Made by a program: the position numbers and the translations under genes | The notes under the pieces: generated by a model | The model's input: the letters and a program-made list of their open reading frames with translations, nothing else | What the model was told of the DNA's origin: nothing | The model's database searches: none | Shown here: piece after piece, positions 27,509-37,900 of the stretch | How the letters are laid out: the number at the start of each line of letters is the position of its first letter | Position numbering within the stretch: the stretch's first letter is position 1 | Assembly (NCBI GenBank): GCA_963727575.1 | Contig: CAVSIA010000026.1 | Coordinates: 94,056 to 158,055 of the forward strand | From: JAHQVI01 sp963727575 | GTDB lineage: Bacteria > Pseudomonadota > Alphaproteobacteria > Rhizobiales > Rhodomicrobiaceae | Length of the DNA stretch: 64,000 nucleotides | Direction of reading: 5' to 3'

Positions 27509-28057
27509 ATGATGCGGCCCATTTCCATCCTTGCATGCGCCCTGCTGCCGGTCGCGCTCTTGGGATGCGAAAGCGCGCGCGAGCCGAGCTGGTCGCCCGA
27601 CACCGAATATACCGGCTCGATCACGCCGACCATCCAGGCGCCCGGCGACGTCAAATATTACCCCTCGGACGAGAGCGCCCGGCTCGGCCAGGAGTATTTT
27701 CTGCGCGGCGATTTCGGCACCGCCGAGCGGCATTACCGCGACGCGGTCGAGAAGGCGCCGGAGGATCTGACGGCCTGGATCGGGCTGGCGGCGAGCTATG
27801 ACCGGATCGGCCGTTTCGACTTGGCCGACCGCGCCTATGATCAGGCGCTGCGACTGGGCGGCAAGACCCCGCAGATCCTCAACAATATCGGCTATTCCTA
27901 CATGCTGCGCGGCGACCTGGTCCGCGCCCGCGACAAGTTCAACCTGGCGCTCGAACGCGATCCGCTGAACGCGACGGTCATCAACAATATCGAGCTTCTC
28001 AATGCGAGCTACCGCTTCATCAAGCGCGACCCCGAGGCCACCGGCAAGCCCGAATGA
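27509..28057 (+). CDS. tadD: TadD-like TPR lipoprotein
   Basis: A 182-residue lipoprotein with lipobox LLGC after a short hydrophobic signal (LACALLPVALLGC) and three TPR units (RLGQEYFLRGDFGTAERHY, WIGLAASYDRIGRFDLAD, NNIGYSYMLRGDLVRAR). TadD-type lipoproteins assist secretin assembly. TTGGAGG precedes tandem ATGs at 27509 and 27512. It is the last gene of the plus-strand Tad arm and converges on tadC 28 bases away. Confidence 0.85.
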   Translation: MMRPISILACALLPVALLGCESAREPSWSPDTEYTGSITPTIQAPGDVKYYPSDESARLGQEYFLRGDFGTAERHYRDAVEKAPEDLTAWIGLAASYDRIGRFDLADRAYDQALRLGGKTPQILNNIGYSYMLRGDLVRARDKFNLALERDPLNATVINNIELLNASYRFIKRDPEATGKPE

Positions 28058-28084
28058 TCGGCTCCCGGATCGGGACGGCGCCGC

Positions 28085-29026
28085 TCACTTGAAGAAGATG
28101 TCGATCAGCTTCAGCGCCGCCGGTCCGCCGATGATCAGGAAGATCGTCGGCATGATGAACAGCATCACCGGAACCGTCATCAGCGCGGGGAGCCGGTTGG
28201 CCTTTTCCTCCATCGCGGTCAGCTGATCGCTTCGCACATCGGCGGCGACCACGCGCAGCGACCGCGCCAGCGGGGTACCGTATCGCAAGGTCTGCGACAA
28301 GGTGCTGACCACGGAGCGGACGCTGGGAATATCGACGCGGTCGGCTAGATTGAGGAGCGCCTGGTCGCGCTCGGGCAGAATGTTGATCTCCGCCCAGGTC
28401 AGAGCGAGCTCATCGGCAAGGGCAGGCTGCGACCGTTTCAGCTCGCTGGAGACGCGTTGCAGACCGTTCTCCAGCGAGAGACCGGCCTCGATGCACACCG
28501 CCAGCAGCTCCAACGCATCCGGCAATCCGGCGCCGACCGCCTTGGCGCGGCGGCTGATGCCTTTACGGACGATGATCATCGGCACGAACCGCCCGATGAC
28601 CACCAGGATCAGCATGACCAGAAGCCCTGCCGCCGGCCATGCGGCGAAGAGATCTTTCATCAGGGGCAGCGGTGACAGCGCCAGGACGATCGGCAACACC
28701 ACGCGCGTGCCGTTAAAGAAGGTGAGCGCGCTCTCGGACGGGACACCGAACCAGGCGAAAATGCGCACGATCTGCCGATGCTCGGCGTCGGTCAGCCCTT
28801 CGGCGGTCTGCGGATTGACTTTGCCTTCCGGCCGGCGCTTCTGGCCTGCCTTTCCCGCGGCTCCCGCCGGCTGCCAACGCAACTTGTCGATCCGCTTGGA
28901 CATCATCTTGGCGCGCTCGCCGGAGGCGGACGCGATCATCGCCAGGCCGATCGCCAGCAGGCCGGCGATGATCAGCAGCGGCGTCAGGCCCTGCAGAAGC
29001 TTCGGATCGGAAAGCTGGAATGACAT
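28085..29026 (-). CDS. tadC: Flp pilus assembly inner-membrane protein TadC
   Basis: A 313-residue type II secretion F-domain protein with membrane segments near residues 17-34, 120-160 and 280-310 and the cytoplasmic GLPDALELLAVCIEAGLSLENGL signature. It forms the pilus-assembly platform with TadB. The start at 29026 follows GGGAGG; a longer in-frame extension upstream lies inside tadB and is rejected. Confidence 0.93.
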   Translation of the reverse strand: MSFQLSDPKLLQGLTPLLIIAGLLAIGLAMIASASGERAKMMSKRIDKLRWQPAGAAGKAGQKRRPEGKVNPQTAEGLTDAEHRQIVRIFAWFGVPSESALTFFNGTRVVLPIVLALSPLPLMKDLFAAWPAAGLLVMLILVVIGRFVPMIIVRKGISRRAKAVGAGLPDALELLAVCIEAGLSLENGLQRVSSELKRSQPALADELALTWAEINILPERDQALLNLADRVDIPSVRSVVSTLSQTLRYGTPLARSLRVVAADVRSDQLTAMEEKANRLPALMTVPVMLFIMPTIFLIIGGPAALKLIDIFFK

Positions 29027-29040
29027 CGTCGCGGCCTCCC

Positions 29041-29997
29041 CTATCCCTTGGACACGCTGCGCATCATCTGCCGCATCGTGAAGAAGGAGAGGAACAGGCC
29101 GCCGGCGGCCATGCCGAGGATCACATGGCCGCGCGGATCGGCGAAAAGCGGGCTGAGATAGCCGGGCTGGATCGCCAGGAGCGCGCCGATGGTCAGAAAC
29201 GGCAAGGAACCCAGCACATAGCCGGTCAGCCGGATTTCGGCGGTCGCCGATTTCGCTTTCATGCGCACGGCCCGGCGCTTGCGCATGATGCCGGAGAGCA
29301 TATCGAGCGTCGCGGCGATGTTGCCGCCCGCCGAATATTGCAGCAGCACCGCCACGGCGAAGAAGCGGAAATCGGCTAGGCCGATCTGCCGGCTGCTCGC
29401 ATCGAGTGCCTGCTCGATGGGAACGCCGATCCTGACCTGGTCGGAGATGATGTTGAACACCGCGTTCACCGGCGCGGCCCCCTCGATGCCGACGATCCGC
29501 ACCGCCGAGGTCATCGGCAGACCGGCGCGCAGCATACGGACCAACGTATCGATGGCGTCGGGAAACAGGTCCATGAACTTGGTCTCGGCGCGGCGCTGTT
29601 CCCGCAAGAGTACGGCGCGGGGCAGCAGAAACGCGCAGACAATCCCGGACGCAGCAGCCATCCATATCGGCAGGCCGACGGCGCGGGCGGCAAACAGCGT
29701 CACCAGGATCCCGGAAATTGCGCAGATCAAAAGCAGCCCGACGGCGCCGGCATGCATGCCCCAATTGCGGCCGGAGCCAACGGCAAAAAACTGCCTGACC
29801 CGCACGTCCAGCAACGATCCCTCGGACTTTTTCGCAGCGAGCGGCGCGCTCGCCGCCTTGCTCGGGGTGGGGGTGGCGACAAGGCCGATGCGCCGCTCCA
29901 TCTCCGCGCTCGCATTCGGCGTCATCACGAAGGCGGTGGTGATGATCACCGCGCCCAGGAGCAGCACAAGCGCCGGAAGCAGGGCATAGATCAGCAT
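29041..29997 (-). CDS. tadB: Flp pilus assembly inner-membrane protein TadB
   Basis: A 318-residue paralogue of TadC with an N-terminal membrane helix (ALLPALVLLLGAVIITT), two central helices, and the F-domain motif FPDAIDTLVRMLRAGLPMTSA. It sits between tadA and tadC, separated by 4 and 14 bases, and makes the platform on which the TadA ATPase acts. Confidence 0.93.
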   Translation of the reverse strand: MLIYALLPALVLLLGAVIITTAFVMTPNASAEMERRIGLVATPTPSKAASAPLAAKKSEGSLLDVRVRQFFAVGSGRNWGMHAGAVGLLLICAISGILVTLFAARAVGLPIWMAAASGIVCAFLLPRAVLLREQRRAETKFMDLFPDAIDTLVRMLRAGLPMTSAVRIVGIEGAAPVNAVFNIISDQVRIGVPIEQALDASSRQIGLADFRFFAVAVLLQYSAGGNIAATLDMLSGIMRKRRAVRMKAKSATAEIRLTGYVLGSLPFLTIGALLAIQPGYLSPLFADPRGHVILGMAAGGLFLSFFTMRQMMRSVSKG

Positions 29998-30001
29998 CCC
30001 A

Positions 30002-31414
30002 TCACTCCGTCATGTCTTCGGCCGCCGCCGCACCGAGCGCTTCGCGGAAATCGTCGGCCAGTCCGAAATATTCCATCCGGTTGAGAAAGCGCGGGCGGCT
30101 TGGCGCCGACTCGAACGTGCCCTTCAGGACGCCGTTCGGGGTTTCGCCGGAATATTTGAAGTGGAACAGGTTTCCGAGCGTGATCACGTCCTCCTCCATA
30201 CCGGCGACCTCGGCAATCTCCGTCACCCGCCGGACGCCGTCGCGCATGCGCTCGGTGTGGACGATCATGTCGAGAGCGCTGGCGACCTGGCCACGGATCG
30301 CCCGCGTCGGCAGATTGCCGCTGGCCATCAGCATCATGTTCTCGATGCGGGCGAGCGCGTCGCGGGCGGAGTTGGCGTGGATGGTCGACATCGAGCCGGC
30401 GTGGCCGGTGTTCATGGCCTGCATCATATCGAACGCCTCCTCACCGCGGCACTCGCCCATGATAATGCGGTCGGGGCGCATACGCAGTGCGTTGCGGACG
30501 AGCGCCCGCTGGTCGATCTGGCCGACGCCCTCGATATTCGGCGGCCGCGTCTCCAGCCGGACCACATGCTCCTGCTGGAGCTGCAATTCGGCGGCATCCT
30601 CGATGGTGACGATGCGCTCGCCGGCATCGATCATGCTCGACAGGGCATTGAGCATGGTGGTCTTGCCCGAGCCGGTACCGCCCGAGACGATGATGTTCAG
30701 CCGGCAGCGGGCGGCGATTTCCAGCGCGCGCGCCATCGGTGGGGACACCGATCCGGCGGCGACGAAGGTCTGGAAGCCGAGCATGTGCCGGGAGAATTTG
30801 CGGATCGAGATCGCCGGGCCGTTGAGGCTGAGCGGCGGAATGATGACGTTGACGCGGCTGCCGTCGGCGAGCCGGGCGTCGAGCATCGGGCTGGCCTCGT
30901 CGACGCTGCGCCCGATCGAGGAGGCGATGCGCTGCGCCACATGCAGCACATGGGCGTTGTGGCGGAAGTGCAGACTGGTCAGCTCCAGCTTGCCCTTCCG
31001 CTCCGCATAGATCTGGTTCGCGCCGTTGATCAGAATATCGGAGACCGTCGGATCGTTGAGCAACGGCTCGATCGGACCGAGGCCGATCATCTCGTCGACG
31101 ATCGCCACCGCGAGCTTGTCCTGCTCCTCCTGGTTCAAGAGAAGCTTGCGCTCGCTCGCAATCAGCGCCACCAGCGAATTGACGAAGATCGTCAGCTCCC
31201 CCCGGTTCAGGCGCACTGCCTCCATCGGCTCGATGCGCAGGAGGACCTGATCGCGGATGGTATCGGTCGACTGCGGCGGCGAAACCCGCGCCGGTTCGGC
31301 GTGCACCTCCTTGGCGGCCGCGGCGGGCGGTGCGACGGCGGCGGGTGCTGCCGCTGCGGTGGCCGGAGCGGCCGGCTGTTCGGTTTCGATTTTCTTCCGG
31401 AAATGCAGAGCCAT
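30002..31414 (-). CDS. tadA: Flp pilus assembly ATPase TadA (CpaF)
   Basis: A 470-residue secretion ATPase that powers pilus extension and retraction. Walker A is GGTGSGKTTMLNAL at about residue 245; the Asp box and Walker B region (RPDRIIMGECRGEEAFDMM) and the His box follow. The first 60 residues are Ala/Pro-rich and probably disordered. Its start overlaps the stop of the tadZ gene. Confidence 0.95.
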   Translation of the reverse strand: MALHFRKKIETEQPAAPATAAAAPAAVAPPAAAAKEVHAEPARVSPPQSTDTIRDQVLLRIEPMEAVRLNRGELTIFVNSLVALIASERKLLLNQEEQDKLAVAIVDEMIGLGPIEPLLNDPTVSDILINGANQIYAERKGKLELTSLHFRHNAHVLHVAQRIASSIGRSVDEASPMLDARLADGSRVNVIIPPLSLNGPAISIRKFSRHMLGFQTFVAAGSVSPPMARALEIAARCRLNIIVSGGTGSGKTTMLNALSSMIDAGERIVTIEDAAELQLQQEHVVRLETRPPNIEGVGQIDQRALVRNALRMRPDRIIMGECRGEEAFDMMQAMNTGHAGSMSTIHANSARDALARIENMMLMASGNLPTRAIRGQVASALDMIVHTERMRDGVRRVTEIAEVAGMEEDVITLGNLFHFKYSGETPNGVLKGTFESAPSRPRFLNRMEYFGLADDFREALGAAAAEDMTE

Positions 31415-32607
31415 CAGCCGAATATCCGCCTGAAGATGGAGGAGGGCTTTTCAATCGGCTCCCCCGTGACGTCGTGGAGCATCCGAACCAGGCCGAATTT
31501 GAACAGCGAGCTTTTCTGCATACCCTGCACGCCCAGATTGGCGCTCATTGCCAGCTCGCGGTCGAAGGCGATAACCACCTCCGGCGACTGACCGCAGGCC
31601 CGGGCGAACTCGGCTTCCGTCAGACCCCCATACGCGTTGGTATGATTGAGAACCTGCACGGTCCGCCGCTCGCGCGTATTCGGCCCGATATAGTCGCGCC
31701 ATCGGGCCAGGTCGCGCGCGGCGGCCAGCGTCGGGTTGGCGACGAGCACGCAGGTGCTGGGCATTTGAAGCACTTCGGGCAGATAGACCGCGATGCTCGC
31801 CGGCACGTCGACGACGACCAGCCGGTAACGGCGCAACAGGCTTTCCAGCAGTGTGCGGACCGCCTCCTGCGAGCCCTCGACGGTGCTGCCGAGCGGCTCC
31901 AGCGAGGCGAGCAGATTGAGCCGCCTGTTCACATGGATCGCACCGCGCTCCAGGAACAACTTGTCCACCCGCTCCGGGCGCTCGAAGGCTTCGCGCAGCG
32001 CCTGACCCGGCGCGGCGTCGAACAGCAGGGATGCGTCCCCGTTCTGCAGATCCAGATCCAGCAGCATCGTCCAACGCTGGCGCGCTTCGGAAACATACCA
32101 GGCCGCATTCGTTGCAAGGGTGGTCGCGCCGACGCCGCCGCGCACGCCGAGCATGAAGACCAGCTTGCCCGCAAACAGGCTGGGCTGGTCGAAGCGGTCG
32201 GTCAGAACGTCGTTGCAGGACCGGGCGACCTGGTCGCGGATCAGCGGCTTGAAGAAATATTCGACGACGCCGGCATGCTTCAGCTGGCGGTAAAGCGAGA
32301 TGTCGTTGCTGCTGCCGATAGCGACCACGCCGACGCCCGGCTCGCAGACTTCGGCCAGATGCAGAATGCTGGAGACCTGGTCCTCGACGCCGGAAAGGTC
32401 GACGATCAGCAGCCGGGGCGAGGGCTGCTTGGCGAGCAGTGTCGTCGCCGTGGCGACGGTGCCGGGCGTGGCGGTGAAGTCCTCGATGCCGAGATCGCCG
32501 AGCGCCTGCCGGATCACGCCTTCCAATTCCTGATCGTTGACGAACACCTTGACGCGGGGCGCGGCGTCGGCGCCTGGCTTGACGGGCTGGGGAGTGATCG
32601 CGCTCAT
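31414..32607 (-). CDS. cpaE: TadZ/CpaE family pilus-localisation ATPase
   Basis: A 397-residue protein with an N-terminal receiver-like domain (VKVFVNDQELEGVIRQAL; LLIVDLSGVED) and a ParA/MinD-type ATPase domain whose deviant Walker A reads RGGVGATTLATN. CpaE/TadZ proteins mark the pole for Tad assembly. It overlaps tadA and follows cpaB in the operon. Confidence 0.93.
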   Translation of the reverse strand: MSAITPQPVKPGADAAPRVKVFVNDQELEGVIRQALGDLGIEDFTATPGTVATATTLLAKQPSPRLLIVDLSGVEDQVSSILHLAEVCEPGVGVVAIGSSNDISLYRQLKHAGVVEYFFKPLIRDQVARSCNDVLTDRFDQPSLFAGKLVFMLGVRGGVGATTLATNAAWYVSEARQRWTMLLDLDLQNGDASLLFDAAPGQALREAFERPERVDKLFLERGAIHVNRRLNLLASLEPLGSTVEGSQEAVRTLLESLLRRYRLVVVDVPASIAVYLPEVLQMPSTCVLVANPTLAAARDLARWRDYIGPNTRERRTVQVLNHTNAYGGLTEAEFARACGQSPEVVIAFDRELAMSANLGVQGMQKSSLFKFGLVRMLHDVTGEPIEKPSSIFRRIFG

Positions 32608-32661
32608 TGCCGCGCGTCTCCGTCGTCACATATCGGATGGATCTTCATCGGCCGCCCCCAA

Positions 32662-33543
32662 TCATTGCGAGGACGACGGCGGCGGACGGCGAACCGCGCT
32701 TTCCACCGTGCTGCCCGATGAAATCGGTTGAATGTTCCGGCTGGCCATCTCCTTGACAGCGCGCGAGACGTCCGACGCCCAAGTCGGCCCCAGCCGCTGG
32801 CCCTCGTCGGCGAGCGCGACGCCGGCGCCTTCGAGGGGACGCACCGCCAGTTGCAGCTTGCCGAGCTGAATGGCGACGGACAGCACCTGGGCCTGCCGTT
32901 CGCTCAGCTCCAGCGTGATGGTTTTGGGAACGTGCGCATCCGCGCTGACCACGCCGGTCTGGCCCGCGGGCTTGGTCGCGTTGCCGAGAGACTGGTCGAC
33001 GGCGACGACGCGGACATTGCGCAGCACCGTCTCGCCGACGGACCGGTGCTCGGCGCCGGCGATGTTGTCACCGAAATTCTGCGTCAGGATCACGTCGACA
33101 TAATCGCCCGGCAGGACGAGTCCGGAGGCGGTCTGCGGCGCATCCACCGAGATCGACACCGCGCGGCGGCCGGGCCGGAGCACGGCGGACAGAAACCGGC
33201 GATCGCTCGGCTTGACCAGTTCGCTTGCGGACATCGGCTCGCCTTCGGCATAGTCGCGCCGGGTGATGGCGCCGAGAAACTCGGTTTCCGACACGTCGCC
33301 GCGCAGCAGCTGGCCGGGGCGGAGATCGGTCGCCGCGATTTCCTTCCAACCGATATCGCCTTCCCGCAGCAAGGTGCCGGACGGCAGCGGGTGGAGAGCC
33401 GCAAGCAGCGCGTTGCGGCTCGGTGCCGGCTGCGCCGTCTGGATGGTCGGAAGCGTCGCCCGGTTGAACCAGAGCACCGCCAGCGATAGCCCCGCCACGA
33501 TGAACACGAACCCTAGAATGAGCAGAAGCTTGCGAACAGACAT
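32662..33543 (-). CDS. cpaB: Flp pilus assembly protein CpaB/RcpC
   Basis: A 293-residue protein with an N-terminal membrane anchor (LLLILGFVFIVAGLSLAVL), an SAF domain (GTLLREGDIGWKEIAATDLRPGQLL), and the VSISVDAPQTASGLVLPGDYVDVI segment typical of RcpC/CpaB, which stabilises the secretin in the periplasm. It overlaps the upstream prepilin peptidase gene by 31 bases. Confidence 0.92.
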   Translation of the reverse strand: MSVRKLLLILGFVFIVAGLSLAVLWFNRATLPTIQTAQPAPSRNALLAALHPLPSGTLLREGDIGWKEIAATDLRPGQLLRGDVSETEFLGAITRRDYAEGEPMSASELVKPSDRRFLSAVLRPGRRAVSISVDAPQTASGLVLPGDYVDVILTQNFGDNIAGAEHRSVGETVLRNVRVVAVDQSLGNATKPAGQTGVVSADAHVPKTITLELSERQAQVLSVAIQLGKLQLAVRPLEGAGVALADEGQRLGPTWASDVSRAVKEMASRNIQPISSGSTVESAVRRPPPSSSQ

Positions 33544-34088
33544 TGGGGAAGCTCTCCTGCAATAGTGGCCGCGACACCGGCCACAATGGCCAGCGCATAG
33601 GGCATCGGACCGCCTGCCGCGATGCGTCCGCGTTCAATAGAGAGCCAACCCTGCCGATGCTGCCCGCCGTCTAACGATGCGCCGGCTGACGGACCGGCTT
33701 CGCGGACGTCGCCTCTCGCGACCGCGTAGCGCGCGGCAAGATAGCCGCAGCTCAGCAGTCCGCCGGCGAGGGCAATGAAGACCAGGAGCTGCCCGAGATG
33801 GGTCGGGGGGACCAGAAGGGCGCTCGCGCCGATGAGTTTGACGTCACCGCCGCCCATCATGCCGTAATGGGCAATAACGCCCATCGCGATCAGAACGGCA
33901 AATGCGGCAAGCAGACTGATCCAGGTCTGTTCCGGCCTCAGCACGAGGCTGAGGCCGATACCGCTGATTGCAACGAGCCCCGCAAGCTCATTCGGTATGA
34001 TCCGATCCTTCAGGTCGGTCCATGCGCTTGCCACGAGTGCCGATAGAGCCGCAGCCCATAGCACAGCATGCAAGACATGAAGGATCAT
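33513..34088 (-). CDS. cpaA: prepilin peptidase CpaA/TadV
   Basis: A 191-residue A24-type aspartic prepilin peptidase that cleaves Flp and TadE leaders. The catalytic Asp residues are visible in AWTDLKDRIIPNE and in MMGGGDVKL. Five to six membrane segments are predicted. It lies between flp and cpaB. Confidence 0.92.
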   Translation of the reverse strand: MILHVLHAVLWAAALSALVASAWTDLKDRIIPNELAGLVAISGIGLSLVLRPEQTWISLLAAFAVLIAMGVIAHYGMMGGGDVKLIGASALLVPPTHLGQLLVFIALAGGLLSCGYLAARYAVARGDVREAGPSAGASLDGGQHRQGWLSIERGRIAAGGPMPYALAIVAGVAATIAGELPQCLFASFCSF

Positions 34089-34188
34089 CTGGCCTCATTC
34101 CGGCAAGGGTCACGCATACGCGATCGGCTTGCCATCATACGGTCGCCGGCCAACGGCCGGCTCCATACGTCGTTTTACTGGGACGACA

Positions 34189-34407
34189 TCAACTGGGAGC
34201 GACGAGCTGCCCGGCGATATTGTTGAACAGCGTGCCCAGATTGGTTCCGATGAGCCCGACGCCAACGATGATCGAGAGCGCGATCAGCGCCGCGATGAGC
34301 CCATATTCGATAGCGGTGACGCCTTTTTCGTCGTCGAGCTTCAACCACAAGGCCAAGAATCTGGATAGCGTAAGCAAGGGCTTAGTCCTCTCAAAGACAC
34401 ACAACAT
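34189..34407 (-). CDS. flp: Flp-type major pilin
   Basis: A prepilin of about 60-72 residues with the Flp processing site: Gly followed by VTAIEYGLIAALIAL, with Glu at +5 and Tyr at +6, and a hydrophobic assembly helix. The start is uncertain: ATG at 34407, or TTG at 34377 after GAGAGGAC, which would give the usual short leader (LTLSRFLALWLKLDDEKG). It is the first gene of the minus-strand Tad arm. Confidence 0.9.
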   Translation of the reverse strand: MLCVFERTKPLLTLSRFLALWLKLDDEKGVTAIEYGLIAALIALSIIVGVGLIGTNLGTLFNNIAGQLVAPS

Positions 34408-34459
34408 CAATTGAATTTAGAGCGCAAATCTTAATTCTTGGGCAATTTTTCAAGTAAGC

Positions 34460-34478
34460 AGACAGTTTAATACTGTCT
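34460..34478. promoter_or_regulatory. palindrome upstream of flp
   Basis: AGACAGT and ACTGTCT flank TTAAT, a perfect 7-bp inverted repeat about 55-90 bases upstream of the pilin start. It suits a dimeric repressor or activator; the binding protein is unknown. Confidence 0.45.
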
Positions 34479-34623
34479 TATTTTAAGCCATTTCTAAGCG
34501 GCATTATTGGCGACGTAGAGGTACCCAAGGGGTGCGCCGTTCATGTTGACACAGGCTGGGGAACTATCGATAGCATAGAGAGCCCGCACGGGTTTCAGTC
34601 GGCCCTCGTGGCCAGACTCGAGT

Positions 34624-34638
34624 GATGATGACATCATC
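34624..34638. promoter_or_regulatory. palindrome GATGATG-A-CATCATC upstream of the SARP-type gene
   Basis: A perfect inverted repeat of two 7-mers around one base, 340 bases before the regulator start. It may be an operator for the flp/regulator divergent region. Confidence 0.35.
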
Positions 34639-34975
34639 GCGGAAGGCGGGGGCGTGTCCGGATTCGAGGCGGAACAAATGTCCTGGCTGTGATGGAATCG
34701 CGGCAGAGGAAATTTAAGCCGCCTCTTCCGCCGTCACCAGCATCCAAGGCGGCTCTTTATTATACTTTTATTGCCTGTGTACAGGCTTATAGCCGAGGCA
34801 GTAATTCGCAGGTTCTCAAATTGATCCGCCTAAAGATCGACGCCGGGGGGGCTAGTGAAGCGGACCCTGCTTGGTATCTATTCTTATAGTTTGACTGGTG
34901 TGATAATTGCCGGCATGCGGGCGTGAAGAGGCCGTAAAAAAAGTTCGTTGGGCGTGATGGGACGAGGGGTGTTGC

Positions 34976-37900
34976 GTGAGTGGGTTATCTCTCAGACTGT
35001 TCGGTGTTCTGCAATTGGAGCGCGATGACGGGCGCGTCATTCGCCTGCCGACGAAAAAAACGGCTGCGCTCCTTGCCTATCTGGCCCTGAGCCAGAATCA
35101 ACCGCATGCGCGGGCCAAACTCGCGACGCTCCTGTGGGACCGCGGCCTGGAAGTCCAGGCACGCGATAGTCTGCGGCAGGTCTTGAGCCAGCTGCGCAAA
35201 GCTTTTGCGCCCGATTTCGAAGACTGCCTCGCCACGACGGGCGACACCGTCGAGCTGAACCTCCGGCGGATTCCCCTAGACACGGCGCGATTCGAGGCGT
35301 TCGCAGCCGGCACGCAGATCAGCGACCTCGAACAGGCCGCCAAACTTTATCGCGGCCCGATCCTGGAGGGCTTCGACGTGCGGGCGGCGGAGTTCGACGC
35401 CTGGCTGCGCGCCACCCGTGAGCAATATCACGAGCGAGCCGTCGATGTGCTGAGCCGGCTGCTCCGCCATTATCTGGCGGTCGGCAATCTCGAAAGCGGC
35501 ATCACCATCGCGACGCGCCTGCTCGCGCTCGATCCGCTGCGTGAGGAAGTCCATCGCACCCTGATCGAGTTTTACATCCGGCAAGGCCGTTTCAACGCCG
35601 CGCTGAAGCAGTTCCGAAGCTGCGAAGAGATCCTCGCGGAACAGCTCAATGTCGAACCGGAAGCGGCAACAAAGGCGATGGAGCGCCGCATCCGCGAGAT
35701 GCGCGACAATCCGGAGCAGCGGACGGGCATGGATGCGGCGTCCGCCGGGGTCCGCCCGTCCTTCGCCCCCCTTGCGCTGGAGCGGAAGCAGATTACGGTT
35801 CTATCCTGCGGGCTCGTCGGCTTCGGCGCCCTGGCCGCTCAGCTCGATCCGGAGGAGGTTCATGCGCTGGCCGCCGCTTATCGGCGCCGCTGCAACGAAA
35901 TCGTTGCCCCTTATGGCGGCGTCACGGGGGCGCTCGCGGGTGACGATCTGACGGTCTGTTTCGGGGCGCTGGAGGCCAATGAGCACAGCGCGGAGCAGGC
36001 CGTTCGTGCCGCCCTCGCGCTCATCGAAGACCTGCCTCATCTCGGCGCGGATTTCGCGCCTGCCATGAGCGTGAGAATCGGCATCGCGACAAGTGCGGTC
36101 GTGATCGGCCAGTTCGCTGAAGAAAACGAGCCGCCGTCCCCTGCACTGCTGGGAGATGCGCCCAGATGGGCCGTCCTCTTGCAGAACGCCGCGGCGCCGG
36201 GCGGCATCGTCATCGCCGAGGCGACATACGCGCTGGTCGGCAATCTGTTCGAGTGCCGGCGGCTGCCCACCCCCATCGACGGCGACGTCGATGCCTGGCT
36301 GATTACCGGCGAGAGCTCTGCGCAGAGCCGGTTCGAGGCGATCCGCGCCTCGAAGCTGACGCCGTTTACCGGCAGACGGGCGGAACTCGAATATTTGCTC
36401 TGCGGGTGGCGCGCGGCGCGCGGAGGCAGCGGCCGCACGATCCTCATCGCCGGCGACGCCGGGATCGGAAAATCACGCCTGACCCGCATGTGTCATGAGC
36501 GCATCGGCGTGGATGCTCAAGGCACCTTGTTGTTCCAGTGTTCGCCGTTTCATGCCGAAAGCCCGCTCTATCCGTTCATCCGGCATCTGGAGCAAGCCGC
36601 CGGATTCGTGCCCGAAGACACGCCTGGGCAAAAGCTGGGCAAGCTGGAGACGATGCTTTCCGGGTCCGCGTGGCGGGCGGCGGGGCTCGTGCGGCTGATT
36701 GCCGAGCTGCTCTCGGTGCCCGTGAGCGACCGCTACCCGCATCATGGGCTGAGCCCGCTCCAGCAGCGGCGCCGGACACTGGCGGCTCTGCTCGACTGGA
36801 TCGAAAGCACCTCCAGGCAAAAGCCTCTGCTGGTGGTATTCGAAGACGCCCATTGGGCCGACGCCAGCTCGCTGGAGCTTCTCGATCTGCTGATCGAGCG
36901 CGTCGCGCATCTGCCCATATTGCTGCTTGTCACCACCCGGCCCGGAGCCACCCTGCCCTGGGATTGTCTGGACCATGTCTACAAGCTGGCGCTGGCCGGG
37001 CTGGAGGAGCACGAGGCCGGGCTCATGGTGCGCCGGATCAGCGGTGACGGAAACCTGCCGCCGGAGGTTCTGGGGCAGATTGCCGCCCGGGCCAACGGCG
37101 TGCCGCTGTTCGTCGAGGAGCTGACCCGCGCCACGCTGGAGGCTGCGGGCGTCCAGACCAATCCTGCATTGGCCAGCTCCGGCCCGCTTTCCGTCATTCC
37201 GACAAGCCTTCAGGACTCGCTCTCGTCCCGTCTCGACCGTCTCGGTCCGGCCAAACCGGTGTCCCAGACCGCCGCCGTCATCGGCCGGGAATTCACATCG
37301 GCGCTTCTCGCCGCAGTGCTCGGCGTTTGCGAGGAAGAGGTCCGGCCGGCGATCGGCACGCTGATCGAGTTCCGGGCTCGTGCAGAAGCAGACCGAAACC
37401 GCGCCCGCGGGCCTCAGGTTCAAACACGCGCTGGTGCAGGAGGCCGCATATCAGAGCCTGCCCAAGAGTCGCCGGCAGCAGATCCATGCCTCGGTGGCAC
37501 AGTCGATCAAGGCGCAGTTTCCCGAAGAGGCCGCCAACCGCCCGGAAGTGCTCGCATACCATTTTTCCGAAGCTGGAATGGTGCCCGAAGCGCTGGACGC
37601 CTGGCTCACCGCGGCCCGGCTCGCCGTCGCGCGGTCGGCCAATGTGGAGGCCAGTGCGCATCTCGCCAAGGGGCTCGACCTGATCGGCCGGGCGAGCTCC
37701 CTGCCCTGCCGGGAGCGCAACCGGTGGGAGCTGCAGTTCCTGACGACGGTTGGCCCGTCGGTGATGGCGATCCACGGCTACGCGGCGACGGAGGGCCAGC
37801 AGATTTTCGAACGCGCTCATGAGCTGATCGACGAAACCACGCCCGACGCCGAGCGGCTGACCATCCTGTGCGGCTTGTGGAACGTGCGGTTCGGCCGCTC

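Larger units (their letters stand above)
34411..34975. other. divergent control region between flp and the SARP-type regulator
   Basis: A 565-base region, AT-rich from 34411 to 34500 and again at 34750-34830. It holds two palindromes, listed separately, and should contain the flp and regulator promoters. A 66-codon open frame at 34689 lacks a ribosome site and is not called. Confidence 0.5.

Noticed and set aside
29027..29764. N-terminal extension of TadC into tadB
   Set aside because: The extension overlaps tadB in another frame; GGGAGG and the family N-terminus fix the start at 29026.
34689..34889. 66-codon open frame upstream of the SARP-type gene
   Set aside because: No ribosome site, no motif, unusual composition; region is better explained as promoter DNA.
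37365..37375. Programmed frameshift in the SARP-type gene
   Set aside because: No slippery heptamer is present at the junction, and the same one-base insertion type recurs in many unrelated genes, favouring sequence error.
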